From NCBI RefSeq assembly GCF_001426225.1, contig NZ_LMRT01000014.1, positions 1,025,450-1,089,449 of the forward strand: a stretch of DNA of 64,000 bases, read 5' to 3'. Within the stretch, counting starts at the first letter, position 1, and each line of letters starts with the position of its first letter. Origin of the DNA: Allobosea sp. Leaf344 (GTDB lineage: Bacteria; Pseudomonadota; Alphaproteobacteria; Rhizobiales; Beijerinckiaceae). The notes under the pieces are model-generated. The model was not told the DNA's origin, made no database searches, and worked only from the letters and a program-made list of their open reading frames with translations. Below, in pieces: positions 17,365 to 27,124 of the stretch. The translations under genes and the position numbers were made by a program.

Positions 17365-18110
17365 CGCTTGCCCCCATCCATCGCCGTGAGCAGGCCCCTC
17401 GCCCCGGGGCTGGCATCGGCCAGCCGCTGCAGCGCCTCGCGCCCGCCGCTGGCATAGGCCGCCGCGCCGCGCAGCAGCTCCAGCAGCGAGGCCGGGGCGT
17501 GCACGTCGAAGCGCGCATGCGCCCCGCCCGTCAGGCGCGCCATCATGGCGAAGGCCGCGCTCGCCGCGGGATCATGGCCCTCCTGGAACAGGAAGCCGCG
17601 AATCCCGCGCAGGCCCAGCTCCCCCGCCAGGGCCGCCAGCGCGTCGACATTCTCCTCCATCGCATCCCCGACCAGCACGAAGGCGCGGATCGGCACCGTC
17701 GCCGCCTCGTCGCGGATATGCTTCAGCACGCGGTGGATCTGCGTCTGTCCGCCCTCGCAGGCGATCCGGCTCATCAGCCCGGTGAGGCGTTGCGGCTCGC
17801 CGACCCAGCCGGAGGCGCGGCATTCCATCATCCCGCGGAAATAGACGAGTTGCACCGCCAGGCCGCCGCTCCCGGCGGCGACCTCGAACATCCGCGCCTG
17901 GAGCGAGCAGGCGAGGTCCCAGGTCGGCTGGCGGCTCATCGTCGCGTCGAGCGCGAAAACCAGCCGCCCGGCCTGGCCGGTGGCCAGCGGCGCCAATTGC
18001 TTCGCCGCGCCGAGAAAGCGCTCGATCTCGCCGGGCGCGGACTTCCCCGCGGGGACGCTGGCCTGCGTCGCCCTCACCCTGTCCACGGCACGGTCGGATC
18101 TGTCGCTCAT
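17361..18110 (-). CDS. VWA-like protein coupled to the J-domain gene
   Basis: Soluble protein of 249 aa with a von Willebrand A-like fold. LVFALDATMSRQPTWDLA carries a D-x-T-x-S version of the metal (MIDAS) motif, GGQTQIHRVLKHI carries the second Thr loop, and RAFVLVGDAMEENVDAL supplies the third strand-Asp. It has no signal peptide. Its stop codon overlaps the start of the J-domain gene. Such proteins often act as metal-dependent adaptors or with AAA ATPases, but none is adjacent. It diverges from panC with 85 bp between the starts. Function unknown. Confidence 0.75.
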   Translation of the reverse strand: MSDRSDRAVDRVRATQASVPAGKSAPGEIERFLGAAKQLAPLATGQAGRLVFALDATMSRQPTWDLACSLQARMFEVAAGSGGLAVQLVYFRGMMECRASGWVGEPQRLTGLMSRIACEGGQTQIHRVLKHIRDEAATVPIRAFVLVGDAMEENVDALAALAGELGLRGIRGFLFQEGHDPAASAAFAMMARLTGGAHARFDVHAPASLLELLRGAAAYASGGREALQRLADASPGARGLLTAMDGGKR

Positions 18111-18195
18111 CGCCTCGAATGCACCTTCGTCATCGCTCTGATATTGGCCATCGCCCCGGCATTTGCTACCCCGCCACCGTAGAGGAGGCCGCATC

Positions 18196-19044
18196 ATGCC
18201 GGGCGTCGCAATCGTTGAAACCGTCGCCGCCCTCAGGCAGGCCGTCGCGGGCTGGCACGGAGTGGGCGAAAGGGTGGCGCTGGTGCCGACGATGGGGGCG
18301 CTGCACGAGGGCCATATCGCGCTGGTGCGCGAGGCGCAGCGCCATGCGCGCCGCGTCGTCGTCTCGATCTTCGTCAATCCCACGCAATTCGCGCCGCATG
18401 AGGATTTCAAGAAATATCCCCGTACCTTCGAGAGCGATTGCGCGATGCTCTCCGAGGCGAATGCCGATGCGGTGTTCTTCCCGTCGGTGGAGGAAATGTA
18501 TCCGCAGGGCTTCGCGACGCGCATCCTGCTGCTCGGCCCGGCCGCCGTCGGCCTCGACGACCGTTTCCGCCCCACCCATTTCGAAGGCGTCGCGACGATC
18601 TGCTGCAAGCTGTTCACCCAGAGCCGCGCCGATTGCGCCGTCTTCGGCGAGAAGGATTATCAGCAGCTCAAGGTCGTCACCCGCATGGCGCGGGATCTCG
18701 ATCTCGGCATCACCATCATCCCGCTGGCGACGGTGCGCGAGGCGGACGGGCTCGCTCTCTCGTCGCGCAACCGCTATCTCTCGGCGCAGGACAGGGCGCT
18801 GGCGCCCCTGCTGCATCAGGTGATGCAACGGCTGGCGGCACGGCTGCGCAATGGCGAGCCGCTGTTCCAGGCGGTCGGCGAGGCGCAGGGCGAGATCATC
18901 GGCGCGGGGTTCGAGCTCGATTATCTCGAGGCGCGCCATGCCGAGACGCTGGCGCCGGTCACCGGGCTGGCGGACGGGCCGGTGCGGCTGCTGGTCGCGG
19001 CGCGGCTGGGCGCGACACGGCTGATCGACAATATCCCGGTCTGA
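18196..19044 (+). CDS. panC: Pantothenate synthetase
   Basis: Pantoate-beta-alanine ligase of 282 aa, the last step of pantothenate synthesis for coenzyme A. VPTMGALHEGHIALV carries the HxGH ATP motif; SIFVNPTQFAPHEDF binds pantoate; VFGEKDYQQL and ALSSRNRYLS (the KMSKS-like loop) are diagnostic. A strong AGAGGAGG site lies upstream of the ATG at 18196. panB and panD are not in the window. It ends 12 bases before a convergent DUF1489 gene. Confidence 0.98.
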   Translation: MPGVAIVETVAALRQAVAGWHGVGERVALVPTMGALHEGHIALVREAQRHARRVVVSIFVNPTQFAPHEDFKKYPRTFESDCAMLSEANADAVFFPSVEEMYPQGFATRILLLGPAAVGLDDRFRPTHFEGVATICCKLFTQSRADCAVFGEKDYQQLKVVTRMARDLDLGITIIPLATVREADGLALSSRNRYLSAQDRALAPLLHQVMQRLAARLRNGEPLFQAVGEAQGEIIGAGFELDYLEARHAETLAPVTGLADGPVRLLVAARLGATRLIDNIPV

Positions 19045-19056
19045 ACGGCGCGGGAG

Positions 19057-19494
19057 CTAGAGCAGGCCGAGCTCGGCGAGTTCCCGGCGCAACGCTTCCG
19101 GCATCAGGCCGAAGCCCTCGCCGCTCTGGGCGATGTCGCGGGGCCGCTCGGCCTCGGCGAGATAGCGCCAGCCCTGGAACGGACGGCAGGGGCGCGGTTC
19201 CACCGGCACCACAATGGGCTCCAGCACGAGATGACAGCGCCCGATGCCGTCGCCATCGGTGAAGGGGCGCACGGCGAGCAGGCGCTGCCGCGCCGAGACC
19301 TGGCCCTTGATCACCCAGAACAGCGAGCCGTCCGCGACGAGCTCGTCCACCCGCTTCGGCACCATCCGCGTGGTATGGGTCTGCTCCTGCGGCCGTCCGA
19401 GCCGGCGGCGCTGCAGCATCTGCTCCTCGATCCACTCTTCCAGGTCGCGAATCGATTCGGCACCGACACAGAGCTTGAGCAGATGGAGAGGCAT
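19057..19494 (-). CDS. Conserved DUF1489-type protein
   Basis: Protein of 145 aa found widely in alphaproteobacteria and recognised here as DUF1489. It begins MPLHLLKLCVGAESI and contains TRMVPKRVDELVADGSLFWVIKG, LAVRPF-DGDG and PFQGWRYLAEAERPRD. No catalytic motif or membrane segment is obvious. A possible RNA- or nucleotide-related role has no support in this sequence. It is a single gene convergent with panC. Confidence 0.8.
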   Translation of the reverse strand: MPLHLLKLCVGAESIRDLEEWIEEQMLQRRRLGRPQEQTHTTRMVPKRVDELVADGSLFWVIKGQVSARQRLLAVRPFTDGDGIGRCHLVLEPIVVPVEPRPCRPFQGWRYLAEAERPRDIAQSGEGFGLMPEALRRELAELGLL

Positions 19495-19653
19495 GGCGCC
19501 GAACCTAGCCCGGAACAGGCAACCCGGCCAGCACCTGCGGCGTTTCTCCACAATCGCGAGGGTGCGCAGGCGGCGATGGGTCCGCCCGGGCGGCGCCTGC
19601 TATGTGTCGGTCCCGGGCCGGGAATCGGGCGGACCGGAGCAAGGGAGGATTTC

Positions 19654-20436
19654 ATGCGCGGATTGGCAGGCAAGGCCATCCTGGTCACCGGCTCGACGGC
19701 CGGCATCGGCTACGCCATCGCCGAGCGGCTGGGGGCGGACGGCGCCCGGGTGCTGATCCATGGGCGTGACCAAGGCGAGGTCGACGCCGCCTGCCGGACG
19801 CTCGGCGCGGCTTCGGCGGGCGCGACCGGGGACCTGATGGAGCCTGCGACCGCGCAGGCCCTGGTCGATGCGACGGTGGCGGCCTTCGGCCGGATCGACG
19901 GCCTGGTCGCCAATGCCGGGATCTATCCGCGCGGCGTGCTCGGCGAGACCACCGCGGAGTTCTTCGACAAGGTCTTCGCGGTGAACACGCGGGCGCCGCT
20001 GCTCGGTGCCGAGGCGGCGATCCGCGCCTTCCGCCTGCAAGGATCGCCGGGCGCGATCGTGGTGATCGGTTCGATCAACGCCCTCTGCGGCCAGGCCGAT
20101 CTCACGGTCTATTCCATGTCGAAGGGGGCGCTGACCACGATGACGCGCAACCTCGCCGATGCGCTCGCGCCCGAACGGATCCGCGTGAACTGCCTCAATG
20201 TCGGCTGGACCTTCACCGCCAATGAGGATGCGACGCAGCAGAAGGAAGGGCGCAAGCCCGGCTGGCAGCACGAGGTCTCGCCGCTCTTCGCCCCCAGCGG
20301 CCAGATCATGCAGCCGGCCGAGATCGCCGCTCACACCGCCTTCTGGCTGTCGGAGGAGAGCGCGCCCGTCTCCGGCCAGATCTACGAGGTCGAGCAATAT
20401 CCGCTGATCGGGCGCAACCGGATGGCCGAGAGCTGA
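19654..20436 (+). CDS. SDR-family oxidoreductase
   Basis: Classical short-chain dehydrogenase/reductase of 260 aa. The cofactor motif TGSTAGIG, the LVANAGIYPRG strand (NAG), the catalytic Ser in VVIGSINA and the Y-x3-K in YSMSK are all present. HGRDQGEVDA after the second strand suggests NADP preference through the Arg, but this is a guess. The C-terminus ends in a typical GQIYEVEQYPL tail. AAGGGAGG precedes the ATG. The substrate is unknown. Confidence 0.92.
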   Translation: MRGLAGKAILVTGSTAGIGYAIAERLGADGARVLIHGRDQGEVDAACRTLGAASAGATGDLMEPATAQALVDATVAAFGRIDGLVANAGIYPRGVLGETTAEFFDKVFAVNTRAPLLGAEAAIRAFRLQGSPGAIVVIGSINALCGQADLTVYSMSKGALTTMTRNLADALAPERIRVNCLNVGWTFTANEDATQQKEGRKPGWQHEVSPLFAPSGQIMQPAEIAAHTAFWLSEESAPVSGQIYEVEQYPLIGRNRMAES

Positions 20437-20463
20437 ACGCGCGGGGCTCGCGAAGTGCTCCGC

Positions 20464-22449
20464 CTATTCCCCCAGCACCACCACCCGGGCGCCTTCCGCG
20501 ACCTGCCCGCCCGGCACGCCCGCGACCTCGCTCACCGTCCCGTCGCGCGGCGCGGTCAGGACATGCTCCATCTTCATCGCCTCGACGATGGCGAGGCGCT
20601 GGCCCTTCACCACGGCATCGCCCGGCGCGACGAACAGCGCGATCAGCTTGCCGTGCATCGGCGCCTTGACGACGCCGCCGCCGCCCGCCGCGGCATCGAG
20701 ATCCACGGCGAAGGGATCGAACAGCGCCACTGCCGTCTGCCGGCCGCGATGCAGCGCGAGATAGGTGCCGCGCTCGGCCCGGGCCAGCGCGATCTCATGC
20801 TCGCCCTCCGCGATCTCGTGCCCCGGCAGCGTCACCCGCGCACCGTCCTCGCTCCATTCGATCCGCGCGTCGAACCGCTCGCCATCGATCAGCAGCGGCA
20901 ATCCGAGCGCCGGCTGCGGCATCAGCGCGAAGCCGTCGGCGACGGCCCAGGGCGAGCGCGCCTCGGCCGATCCGCGCGAGAACGCTTCCGCCGACCCGGC
21001 CGCCTGCCGCTCCTCCTCGAGCTGCAGGGCGGCGGCTGCGACCGCCGCCGCGTCGAGCGGCTGCGGCTCTGCGCCGAGCGCTGTGATGTTGCGGTCGATG
21101 AAGCCGGTATCGAAGGGCCCGCTGCGGAAGCCCTCCGCCTCCGCCAGCTTCTTCAGAAAGGCGAGATTGGTGCGCGGACCGGCCACCACGGTCTGCGAAA
21201 GCGCCTGCGCCAGCCGGTCGAGCGCCTCGTCGCGCGTCGGCGCGTGGCAGATCACCTTGGCGATCATCGGATCGTAGAACGGCGTCACCACATCCCCGGC
21301 CTCGACGCCGGTATCGATGCGGATGCCCTCGCCTTCCGGAAACTGCAGCGCCCAGAGCTTGCCCGTCGAGGGCAGGAAGCCCTTCTCCGGATCCTCCGCA
21401 TAGAGGCGGGCCTCCACCGCATGGCCGGTCGCGGTGACGTCCGCCTGTTCGAAGCCGAGCGGCTCCCCCGCCGCCACACGCAGCTGCAGCTCCACCAGAT
21501 CGAGCCCGGTGATCGCCTCCGTGACGGGATGCTCGACCTGCAGCCGCGTGTTCATCTCCATGAAGTAGAAGCGGTCCGGCCGCAGCCCGTCGCGCCCATC
21601 GGCGATGAACTCCACCGTCCCGGCCCCGACATAGCCGACGGCCCGCGCCGCCTCGGTCGCGGCCCTGCCCATCGCTTCCCGCACCTCCGGCGTCATGCCC
21701 GGCGCCGGCGCTTCCTCGATGACCTTCTGGTGACGGCGCTGCAGCGAGCAGTCGCGCTCGAACAGATGCACGACATTGCCATGGCTGTCCCCGAACACCT
21801 GGATTTCGACATGGCGCGGGCTCAGCACGTATTTCTCGACCAGCACGCGGGCATCGCCGAAGGCGCTCTGGCCTTCGCGCTGGGCGCTGGCCAGCGCCTC
21901 GGCGAAATCCTCCGGCCGATCGACCTTCTTCATGCCCTTGCCGCCGCCGCCGGCGACCGCCTTGATCAGCACGGGATAGCCGATGCGCGCCGCCGCCTCC
22001 GACAGGAATTCGACGCCCTGCTCGGCGCCGTGATAGCCCGGCACCACCGGCACAGCGGCCGTCTCGACCAGCGCCTTGGCGGCGTCCTTCAGGCCCATGG
22101 CGCGGATCGCCGAGGCCGGCGGGCCGACGAAGACGATGCCGGCCTGCGCACAGGCCTCGGCGAAATCGGCATTCTCGGAGAGGAAGCCATAGCCGGGATG
22201 GATGCAGGACGCGCCCGATTCCCGCGCGACGGCGAGGATGGTCTCGGCGTCGAGATAGCTCTCCCGCGCCGGAGCGGGCCCGATGCGCCAGGCCTCATCC
22301 GCCATCTGGACGAACAGCGCTTCGCTGTCGGCGTCGGAATGCACGGCGATGGTGCGCATCCCCAACCGCCGCGCGGTCCTGATTACGCGGCAGGCGATCT
22401 CGCCGCGATTGGCGATGAGGATGGAAGGGAGTTTGGCGACGAGCGACAT
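20464..22449 (-). CDS. mccA: Methylcrotonyl-CoA carboxylase biotin-containing (alpha) subunit
   Basis: Biotin carboxylase fused to a biotin carboxyl carrier domain, 661 aa. SILIANRGEIACRVIRTA starts the biotin carboxylase domain, with the ATP-grasp loop VAGGGGKGMKKV and EMNTRLQVEHPVTE. The biotinylated lysine lies in EAMKMEH near residue 623. MCC activity (leucine catabolism) is inferred from the beta-subunit gene 2.3 kb away on the same strand and from an isovaleryl-CoA dehydrogenase gene elsewhere in the window. A second, PccA-like homologue is at 38307-40307. Three unrelated genes separate it from its partner subunit. Confidence 0.87.
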   Translation of the reverse strand: MSLVAKLPSILIANRGEIACRVIRTARRLGMRTIAVHSDADSEALFVQMADEAWRIGPAPARESYLDAETILAVARESGASCIHPGYGFLSENADFAEACAQAGIVFVGPPASAIRAMGLKDAAKALVETAAVPVVPGYHGAEQGVEFLSEAAARIGYPVLIKAVAGGGGKGMKKVDRPEDFAEALASAQREGQSAFGDARVLVEKYVLSPRHVEIQVFGDSHGNVVHLFERDCSLQRRHQKVIEEAPAPGMTPEVREAMGRAATEAARAVGYVGAGTVEFIADGRDGLRPDRFYFMEMNTRLQVEHPVTEAITGLDLVELQLRVAAGEPLGFEQADVTATGHAVEARLYAEDPEKGFLPSTGKLWALQFPEGEGIRIDTGVEAGDVVTPFYDPMIAKVICHAPTRDEALDRLAQALSQTVVAGPRTNLAFLKKLAEAEGFRSGPFDTGFIDRNITALGAEPQPLDAAAVAAAALQLEEERQAAGSAEAFSRGSAEARSPWAVADGFALMPQPALGLPLLIDGERFDARIEWSEDGARVTLPGHEIAEGEHEIALARAERGTYLALHRGRQTAVALFDPFAVDLDAAAGGGGVVKAPMHGKLIALFVAPGDAVVKGQRLAIVEAMKMEHVLTAPRDGTVSEVAGVPGGQVAEGARVVVLGE

Positions 22450-22545
22450 GGCGGCGATCCTGACCCGATCCTCGTCCTTATAGCGGGACGGCGCGGGCTG
22501 TCGCGGCCTTCTTGCGCAAACCGGATTGCGCGGCTCTCCCGAGGG

Positions 22546-23205
22546 TCAGGCCGGCTCGGGCAGGACGGGCCCGGCGCGCCGGTCGCGGCGCACGGAGCGC
22601 CAGATCGCCCAGCTCGCCTGGAAGCAGAGCCCCGCCACCAGCAGATCGAAGACATATTCGGGCCAGCGCACGGGGGCGACCCGCGCGACCAGCCCCAGCA
22701 GCGCGAAGCCCGTGGTCGAGATCACGTCGTTGCGGCTGGAGAGCCAGGTCGCGCGGATCACCGGATTTTCCTCGCCCCGGAAGCGCCAGAGCAGGCCGAC
22801 GATCAGCAGGGCGATGGCGACGGCGCTGGCGGCGGAAAAGCCCAGCGCCCAGATCTCGATCGGGCGCGGATTGAGGATCTTGGCCCAGAGGTCGTAGAGC
22901 GTATGCAGCCCCGCCAGCGCCATCACCGAGCCGATGGCGAGCGCCGCCAGCTTCTCGGCCCGCGCGTCCCGCCCGAAGACCAGCGCGGCGATGCCGTAGA
23001 GGATGACGTCGTAGACCCAGTCGACGCCATCCTTGAACAGTTGCTGATTGCCCAGCGACAGCGCCACCAGCACGACGCCGATGGCGAAGACCAGGATGCC
23101 GAGCGCGATGCCCCAGATCGTCACGACATAGGCGCGCGCCATCGCCGGTGACGGCGTCGTCTCGGCGGCATCCGCCCGGTCCTGTTCGCCTGCCGACACG
23201 GCCAT
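22546..23205 (-). CDS. CDF-like (cation-efflux fold) membrane protein
   Basis: Polytopic membrane protein of about 219 aa with six predicted helices. It resembles the transmembrane half of cation diffusion facilitators: KDGVDWVYDVILYG corresponds to helix 2 with D-x3-D, and SSRNDVISTTG to helix 5, where the usual H-x3-D zinc ligand is replaced by N-D. The cytoplasmic metal-binding domain is absent and a short basic tail follows. It may carry another cation or be a degenerate paralogue. The start is uncertain; MAVSAGE (23205) and MARAYVV (23145) are both possible. Confidence 0.7.
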   Translation of the reverse strand: MAVSAGEQDRADAAETTPSPAMARAYVVTIWGIALGILVFAIGVVLVALSLGNQQLFKDGVDWVYDVILYGIAALVFGRDARAEKLAALAIGSVMALAGLHTLYDLWAKILNPRPIEIWALGFSAASAVAIALLIVGLLWRFRGEENPVIRATWLSSRNDVISTTGFALLGLVARVAPVRWPEYVFDLLVAGLCFQASWAIWRSVRRDRRAGPVLPEPA

Positions 23206-23288
23206 CCTTCCTGCACGGGGAGATCGGCAAAGAGCCGCCACTGATGCACCCCGCCGGGAATCGCCCGGCGGGAGCGCCGCGGGAGCCT

Positions 23289-24050
23289 TCAGCCGCGGCC
23301 GACGAACGGCATTTTCGAGGCCATCACCGTCATGAACTGCACATTGGCTTCGATCGGCAGGCTGGCCATGTGCAGCACCGAGGTGGCGACATGGTTCACA
23401 TCCATCACCGCCTCGACCTTGATCGAGCCATCGGCCTGCTGCACGCCCTGCGTCATGCGCTGCGCCATCTCGGTCAGCGCGTTGCCGATATCGATCTGGC
23501 CGACCGCGATGTCGTATTTGCGCCCGTCCAGCGAGGAGGTCTTGGTCAGGCCGGTGATGGCGTGCTTGGTCGCGGTATAGGCGACGGAGTTCGGACGCGG
23601 CGCATAGGCCGAGATCGAGCCGTTGTTGATGATGCGGCCGCCGCGCGGCTCCTGCGCCTTCATGATCTTGAACGCCTCCTGCGTACACAGGAAGGGCCCG
23701 GTGAGGTTGGTGTTCACCACCGCCTGCCACTGCGCGAGCGAGAGATCCTCCAGCATGATCGAGCCTGGCGCGTTGACGCCGGCATTGTTGAACAGCACGT
23801 CGAGCCGGCCGAAGGCCTCCTTGGTCCGCGCGAACAGCGCCTGCACCGATCCCTGGTCGGTCACGTCGGTCGGCACCGCCAGCGCCTGGCCCGCCGCCGC
23901 GCCGGACAGGCCGATCGTTTCCTCCAGCGCCTCGGCCCGGCGCCCGGCCAGCACGGTGCGATAGCCGTCCTTCAGGAAGTGCAGCGCCACCGCGCGGCCG
24001 ACGCCCGATCCCGCGCCGGTGATGATAGCGACCTTGTTGTGCCCAGCCAT
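23289..24050 (-). CDS. SDR-family oxidoreductase in the MCC gene run
   Basis: Short-chain dehydrogenase/reductase of 253 aa. TGAGSGVG is the Rossmann motif, NNAGVNAPG the central strand, and [21 protein letters not shown] supplies the catalytic Ser and Y-x3-[12 protein letters not shown] suggests NADP binding through the double Arg. It has a GAGGACAAC site. It lies between the CDF-like gene and a PPOX-fold gene, all in the same direction as mccA and mccB, so a role in acyl or hydroxyacyl metabolism is possible but unproven. Confidence 0.92.
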   Translation of the reverse strand: MAGHNKVAIITGAGSGVGRAVALHFLKDGYRTVLAGRRAEALEETIGLSGAAAGQALAVPTDVTDQGSVQALFARTKEAFGRLDVLFNNAGVNAPGSIMLEDLSLAQWQAVVNTNLTGPFLCTQEAFKIMKAQEPRGGRIINNGSISAYAPRPNSVAYTATKHAITGLTKTSSLDGRKYDIAVGQIDIGNALTEMAQRMTQGVQQADGSIKVEAVMDVNHVATSVLHMASLPIEANVQFMTVMASKMPFVGRG

Positions 24051-24217
24051 GCGTTGTCCTCGTTGGTGATCGGCTTTTGCCTAAACCGTTTGAAATAACG
24101 GGACGACCATAGCAGCGCCCGCCGCAGGCTGAACAGCCGCCAGCGCAGTGCGGCCTTGCTCGCCGCAGGACATCATGCGCGCGCCGGCGCGGGCGGGCTG
24201 CGCCGACGCTGCCCTAA

Positions 24218-24655
24218 TCACCGCAGCGGGACTTCGCCGCTCTCCTCGCCGTCCCAGTAATGGATGCGCTCGGCGCTGACCTTCAGCATCACCATGCCGG
24301 GCGTCTCGATCCCCTGCGGGAACCAACGCTCGAGATCCTCCACCCAATGCTCGGCGAAGGCGGCCTTGTCGCGGATTACCTGTGCGCGCCCGGCGATGTG
24401 GATGAAGATGCCGGGCTTGCCCAGCAGGCTCTTGGCGCCGGAGAATCCGAGGCCGACATGCGGATCCCGGCCGATCTCGGCGATGAACCGCGCCGATTCA
24501 TAGGCGAAGAACCAGGAATCGCCGTCGTAATCGACGTCGCGATTATTGCTCATCGGGCGGCCGGCGAGCCCGCCGGTCTCGCTCTTCGTCGACAGCATGC
24601 AGAAATCGATGTCGCGCATCTCCTCGGAGATGTCGCTGAGGCTCATATCGGCCAT
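24218..24655 (-). CDS. PPOX-fold (split-barrel) flavin/F420-type protein
   Basis: Protein of 145 aa in the pyridoxamine 5'-phosphate oxidase-like family, close to the general stress protein 26 group. Typical segments are DIDFCMLSTKSE, GRPMSNNRDVDYDGDSWFF and a C-terminal VSAERIHYWDGEES, where the W-x2 stretch is characteristic. Members bind FMN or a related cofactor and may be reductases or stress proteins. It is 90 bp downstream of mccB and 167 bp upstream of the SDR gene on the same strand. Confidence 0.87.
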   Translation of the reverse strand: MADMSLSDISEEMRDIDFCMLSTKSETGGLAGRPMSNNRDVDYDGDSWFFAYESARFIAEIGRDPHVGLGFSGAKSLLGKPGIFIHIAGRAQVIRDKAAFAEHWVEDLERWFPQGIETPGMVMLKVSAERIHYWDGEESGEVPLR

Positions 24656-24745
24656 GGCTGGTCCTGGGGCTGGAGGCGACGCTCGCCGTCGCGCGTCCCA
24701 ACCGAATGCCGCAGGCGGCTTTCGGTTCCGCAGGCCGGCGCCGCC

Positions 24746-26353
24746 TCACATGCGGAAGACGCCGAAGCGCGTCGCCGGGATCTCGGCGTTGAGGCAGGCG
24801 GAAAAGGCGAGCGCCAGCACGCGCCGGGTCTCGGATGGCAGGATGATGCCATCGTCCCAGAGCCGGGCGGTGGCATGGTAGGGCGAGCCCTCCTCCTCGT
24901 ATTTCGAGCGGATCGGCGCCTTGAACGCCTCCTCCTCCTCGGCCGACCAGCTCTGGCCGTCGCCCTCAATATTGTCGCGGCGCACCGTGGCGAGCACGCT
25001 CGCCGCCTGCTCGCCGCCCATCACCGAAATCCGCGAATTCGGCCAGGTGAACAGGAAGCGCGGCGAATAGGCCCGGCCGCACATCCCGTAATTGCCGGCG
25101 CCGAAGGAGCCGCCGACCAGCAGCGTGATCTTCGGCACCCGGGCCGAGGCGACCGCGGTGACCAGCTTGGCCCCGTCCTTGGCGATGCCGCGCGTCTCGA
25201 AATCACGGCCGACCATGAAGCCGGTGATGTTCTGCAGGAAGAGCAGCGGGATCCGCCGCTGGCAGCAGAGCTCGATGAAATGCGCGCCCTTGAGCGCGCT
25301 CTCCGAGAAGAGAATGCCGTTATTGGCGATGATGCCGATCGGCATGCCGTGCAGCCGGGCGAAGCCGGTGATCAGCGTCGTGCCGTAGAGCTTCTTGAAC
25401 TCGTCGAATTCCGAGCCGTCGACCAGCCGGGCGATCACTTCCCGGATGTCGTATTGCTTCTTGAGATCGGTCGGGACGACCGCCTCCAGCTCCTCCACCG
25501 GATAGAGCGGTTCGACCGGCTCGGCGATGTCGAGCTCCGGCTGCTTGACGCTGTTGAGATTGGCGGCGATCCGCCGGGCGATCGCCAGCGCATGGGTGTC
25601 GTCGCCGGCATAATGGTCGGCGACGCCGGAGAGCCTGGCATGGACGTCGGCCCCGCCCAGATCCTCGGCGCTGACCACCTCGCCCGTCGCCGCCTTCACC
25701 AGAGGCGGGCCGCCGAGGAAGATCGTGCCCTGCCGGCGCACGATGACGGTCTCGTCCGACATCGCCGGCACATAGGCTCCGCCGGCGGTGCAGGAGCCCA
25801 TCACCACCGCGATTTGCGGGATGCCCTCGGCCGAGAGCGTCGCCTGATTGTAGAAGATCCGGCCGAAATGCTCGCGATCGGGAAACACCTCGGTCTGGTG
25901 CGGCAGGTTGGCCCCGCCGGAATCGACGAGATAGATGCAGGGCAGCCGGTTCTCGCGGGCGATTTCCTGCGCCCGCAGATGCTTCTTCACCGTCATTGGG
26001 TAATAGGTGCCGCCCTTGATCGTCGCATCGTTGCAGACGATCATGCATTCGCGCCCGGCGACGCGGCCGATGCCGGCGATCATGCCGGCACCATGGACAT
26101 CCCCCTCATAGAGGCCGAAGGCGGCGAGCGCGCCGATCTCGAGGAAGGCCGAGCCCGGATCGAGAAGGCGCAGCACCCGCTCGCGCGGCAGCAGCTTGCC
26201 CCGCGCGGTGTGGCGCTCGCGCGATCTGGCGTTCCCGCCGCGCGCGGCGACGGCACGGCGCTCCTCCAGCTCGGCCCGCAGCCCGGCCCAGGCCGCCGCA
26301 TTCGCCTGGATGTCGGCCGATGTCAGATCGACCTTGCTCTCGATGACCGGCAT
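24746..26353 (-). CDS. mccB: Methylcrotonyl-CoA carboxylase carboxyltransferase (beta) subunit
   Basis: Acyl-CoA carboxylase carboxyltransferase of 535 aa with the two crotonase-like halves. Visible motifs include [50 protein letters not shown] and, in the C-terminal half, QNITGFMVG and [16 protein letters not shown]. The SGGANLP and AYSPRF segments are typical of MCC rather than propionyl-CoA subunits. It transfers CO2 from carboxybiotin to 3-methylcrotonyl-CoA in leucine degradation. It follows lipB by 69 bp and heads the run that ends in mccA. Confidence 0.94.
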   Translation of the reverse strand: MPVIESKVDLTSADIQANAAAWAGLRAELEERRAVAARGGNARSRERHTARGKLLPRERVLRLLDPGSAFLEIGALAAFGLYEGDVHGAGMIAGIGRVAGRECMIVCNDATIKGGTYYPMTVKKHLRAQEIARENRLPCIYLVDSGGANLPHQTEVFPDREHFGRIFYNQATLSAEGIPQIAVVMGSCTAGGAYVPAMSDETVIVRRQGTIFLGGPPLVKAATGEVVSAEDLGGADVHARLSGVADHYAGDDTHALAIARRIAANLNSVKQPELDIAEPVEPLYPVEELEAVVPTDLKKQYDIREVIARLVDGSEFDEFKKLYGTTLITGFARLHGMPIGIIANNGILFSESALKGAHFIELCCQRRIPLLFLQNITGFMVGRDFETRGIAKDGAKLVTAVASARVPKITLLVGGSFGAGNYGMCGRAYSPRFLFTWPNSRISVMGGEQAASVLATVRRDNIEGDGQSWSAEEEEAFKAPIRSKYEEEGSPYHATARLWDDGIILPSETRRVLALAFSACLNAEIPATRFGVFRM

Positions 26354-26422
26354 GTCGCGCCCTTTGCTGCAACCCGTTTGCGCAGGGTTATGGACCGCCG
26401 CCCCGGCGCTGCCAACAGGGGC

Positions 26423-27124
26423 TCATGCCAAGACGGTGGGCCCAAAGATGCGCTCGAACTGCGCCCGCAGCACCGCATCCACCTCCGGCATGGTGATCGG
26501 CAGGCCGAGATCGACCAGCGAGGTCATGCCCTGGTCGCTGACCCCGCAGGGGACGATGCCGTCGAAATGCCCGAGATCGGGCTCGACATTCAGCGAGATG
26601 CCGTGGAACGAGACCCAGCGCCGGACGCGAATGCCGATCGCGGCGATCTTGTCCTCAGCGCCCTCGCCCTTGTCGGGCCGCCGCACCCAGACGCCGACCC
26701 GGTCCTCGCGCCGCTCGCCGCGGATGTTCATCGCCGCCAGCGTGCCGATCAGCCAGGCTTCCAGGGCCGCGACGAAGCGCCGGAGATCCGGATCGCGCCG
26801 CTTCAGATCGAGCATGACATAGGCCACGCGCTGCCCCGGCCCGTGATAGGTGAACTGCCCGCCCCGGCCGCTGCGATGCACGGGGAAACGCTCCGGCGCG
26901 ACCAGATCCTCGTCCCGCGCCGAGGTCCCCGCCGTATAGAGCGGCGGATGCTCGACCAACCAGACGCGTTCCGCGGCCAGGCCGTCTGCGATCAGCGCCG
27001 CCCGGCGCTCCATCTCGGCCACGGCCGCCTCATAGCCCGTGAGGCCCGGCTCCACGACCCATTCGACCGGCTCGGAGCCGGGCTGCGGCCAGAACATTTC
27101 GGCCAGCGTCTCGCGCGTCTTCAC
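26423..27124 (-). CDS. lipB: Octanoyl-[ACP]:protein N-octanoyltransferase LipB
   Basis: First enzyme of de novo lipoate synthesis, 233 aa; it moves octanoyl from ACP to lipoyl domains. [19 protein letters not shown] is the core motif, the catalytic Cys is in [13 protein letters not shown] near residue 191, and the Lys lies in [17 protein letters not shown]. The start is GTG (27124) after AAGG; an ATG nine codons later is an alternative. The insert KGEGAEDK in the middle is slightly long for the family. It diverges from a FliN-like gene, with 113 bp between the two start codons. Confidence 0.96.
   Translation of the reverse strand: MKTRETLAEMFWPQPGSEPVEWVVEPGLTGYEAAVAEMERRAALIADGLAAERVWLVEHPPLYTAGTSARDEDLVAPERFPVHRSGRGGQFTYHGPGQRVAYVMLDLKRRDPDLRRFVAALEAWLIGTLAAMNIRGERREDRVGVWVRRPDKGEGAEDKIAAIGIRVRRWVSFHGISLNVEPDLGHFDGIVPCGVSDQGMTSLVDLGLPITMPEVDAVLRAQFERIFGPTVLA

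Noticed and set aside
20455..23151. Long open frame (898 codons) on the plus strand
   Set aside because: Antisense to the MccA and CDF-like genes with a His/Arg/Gly-rich composition typical of shadow frames.
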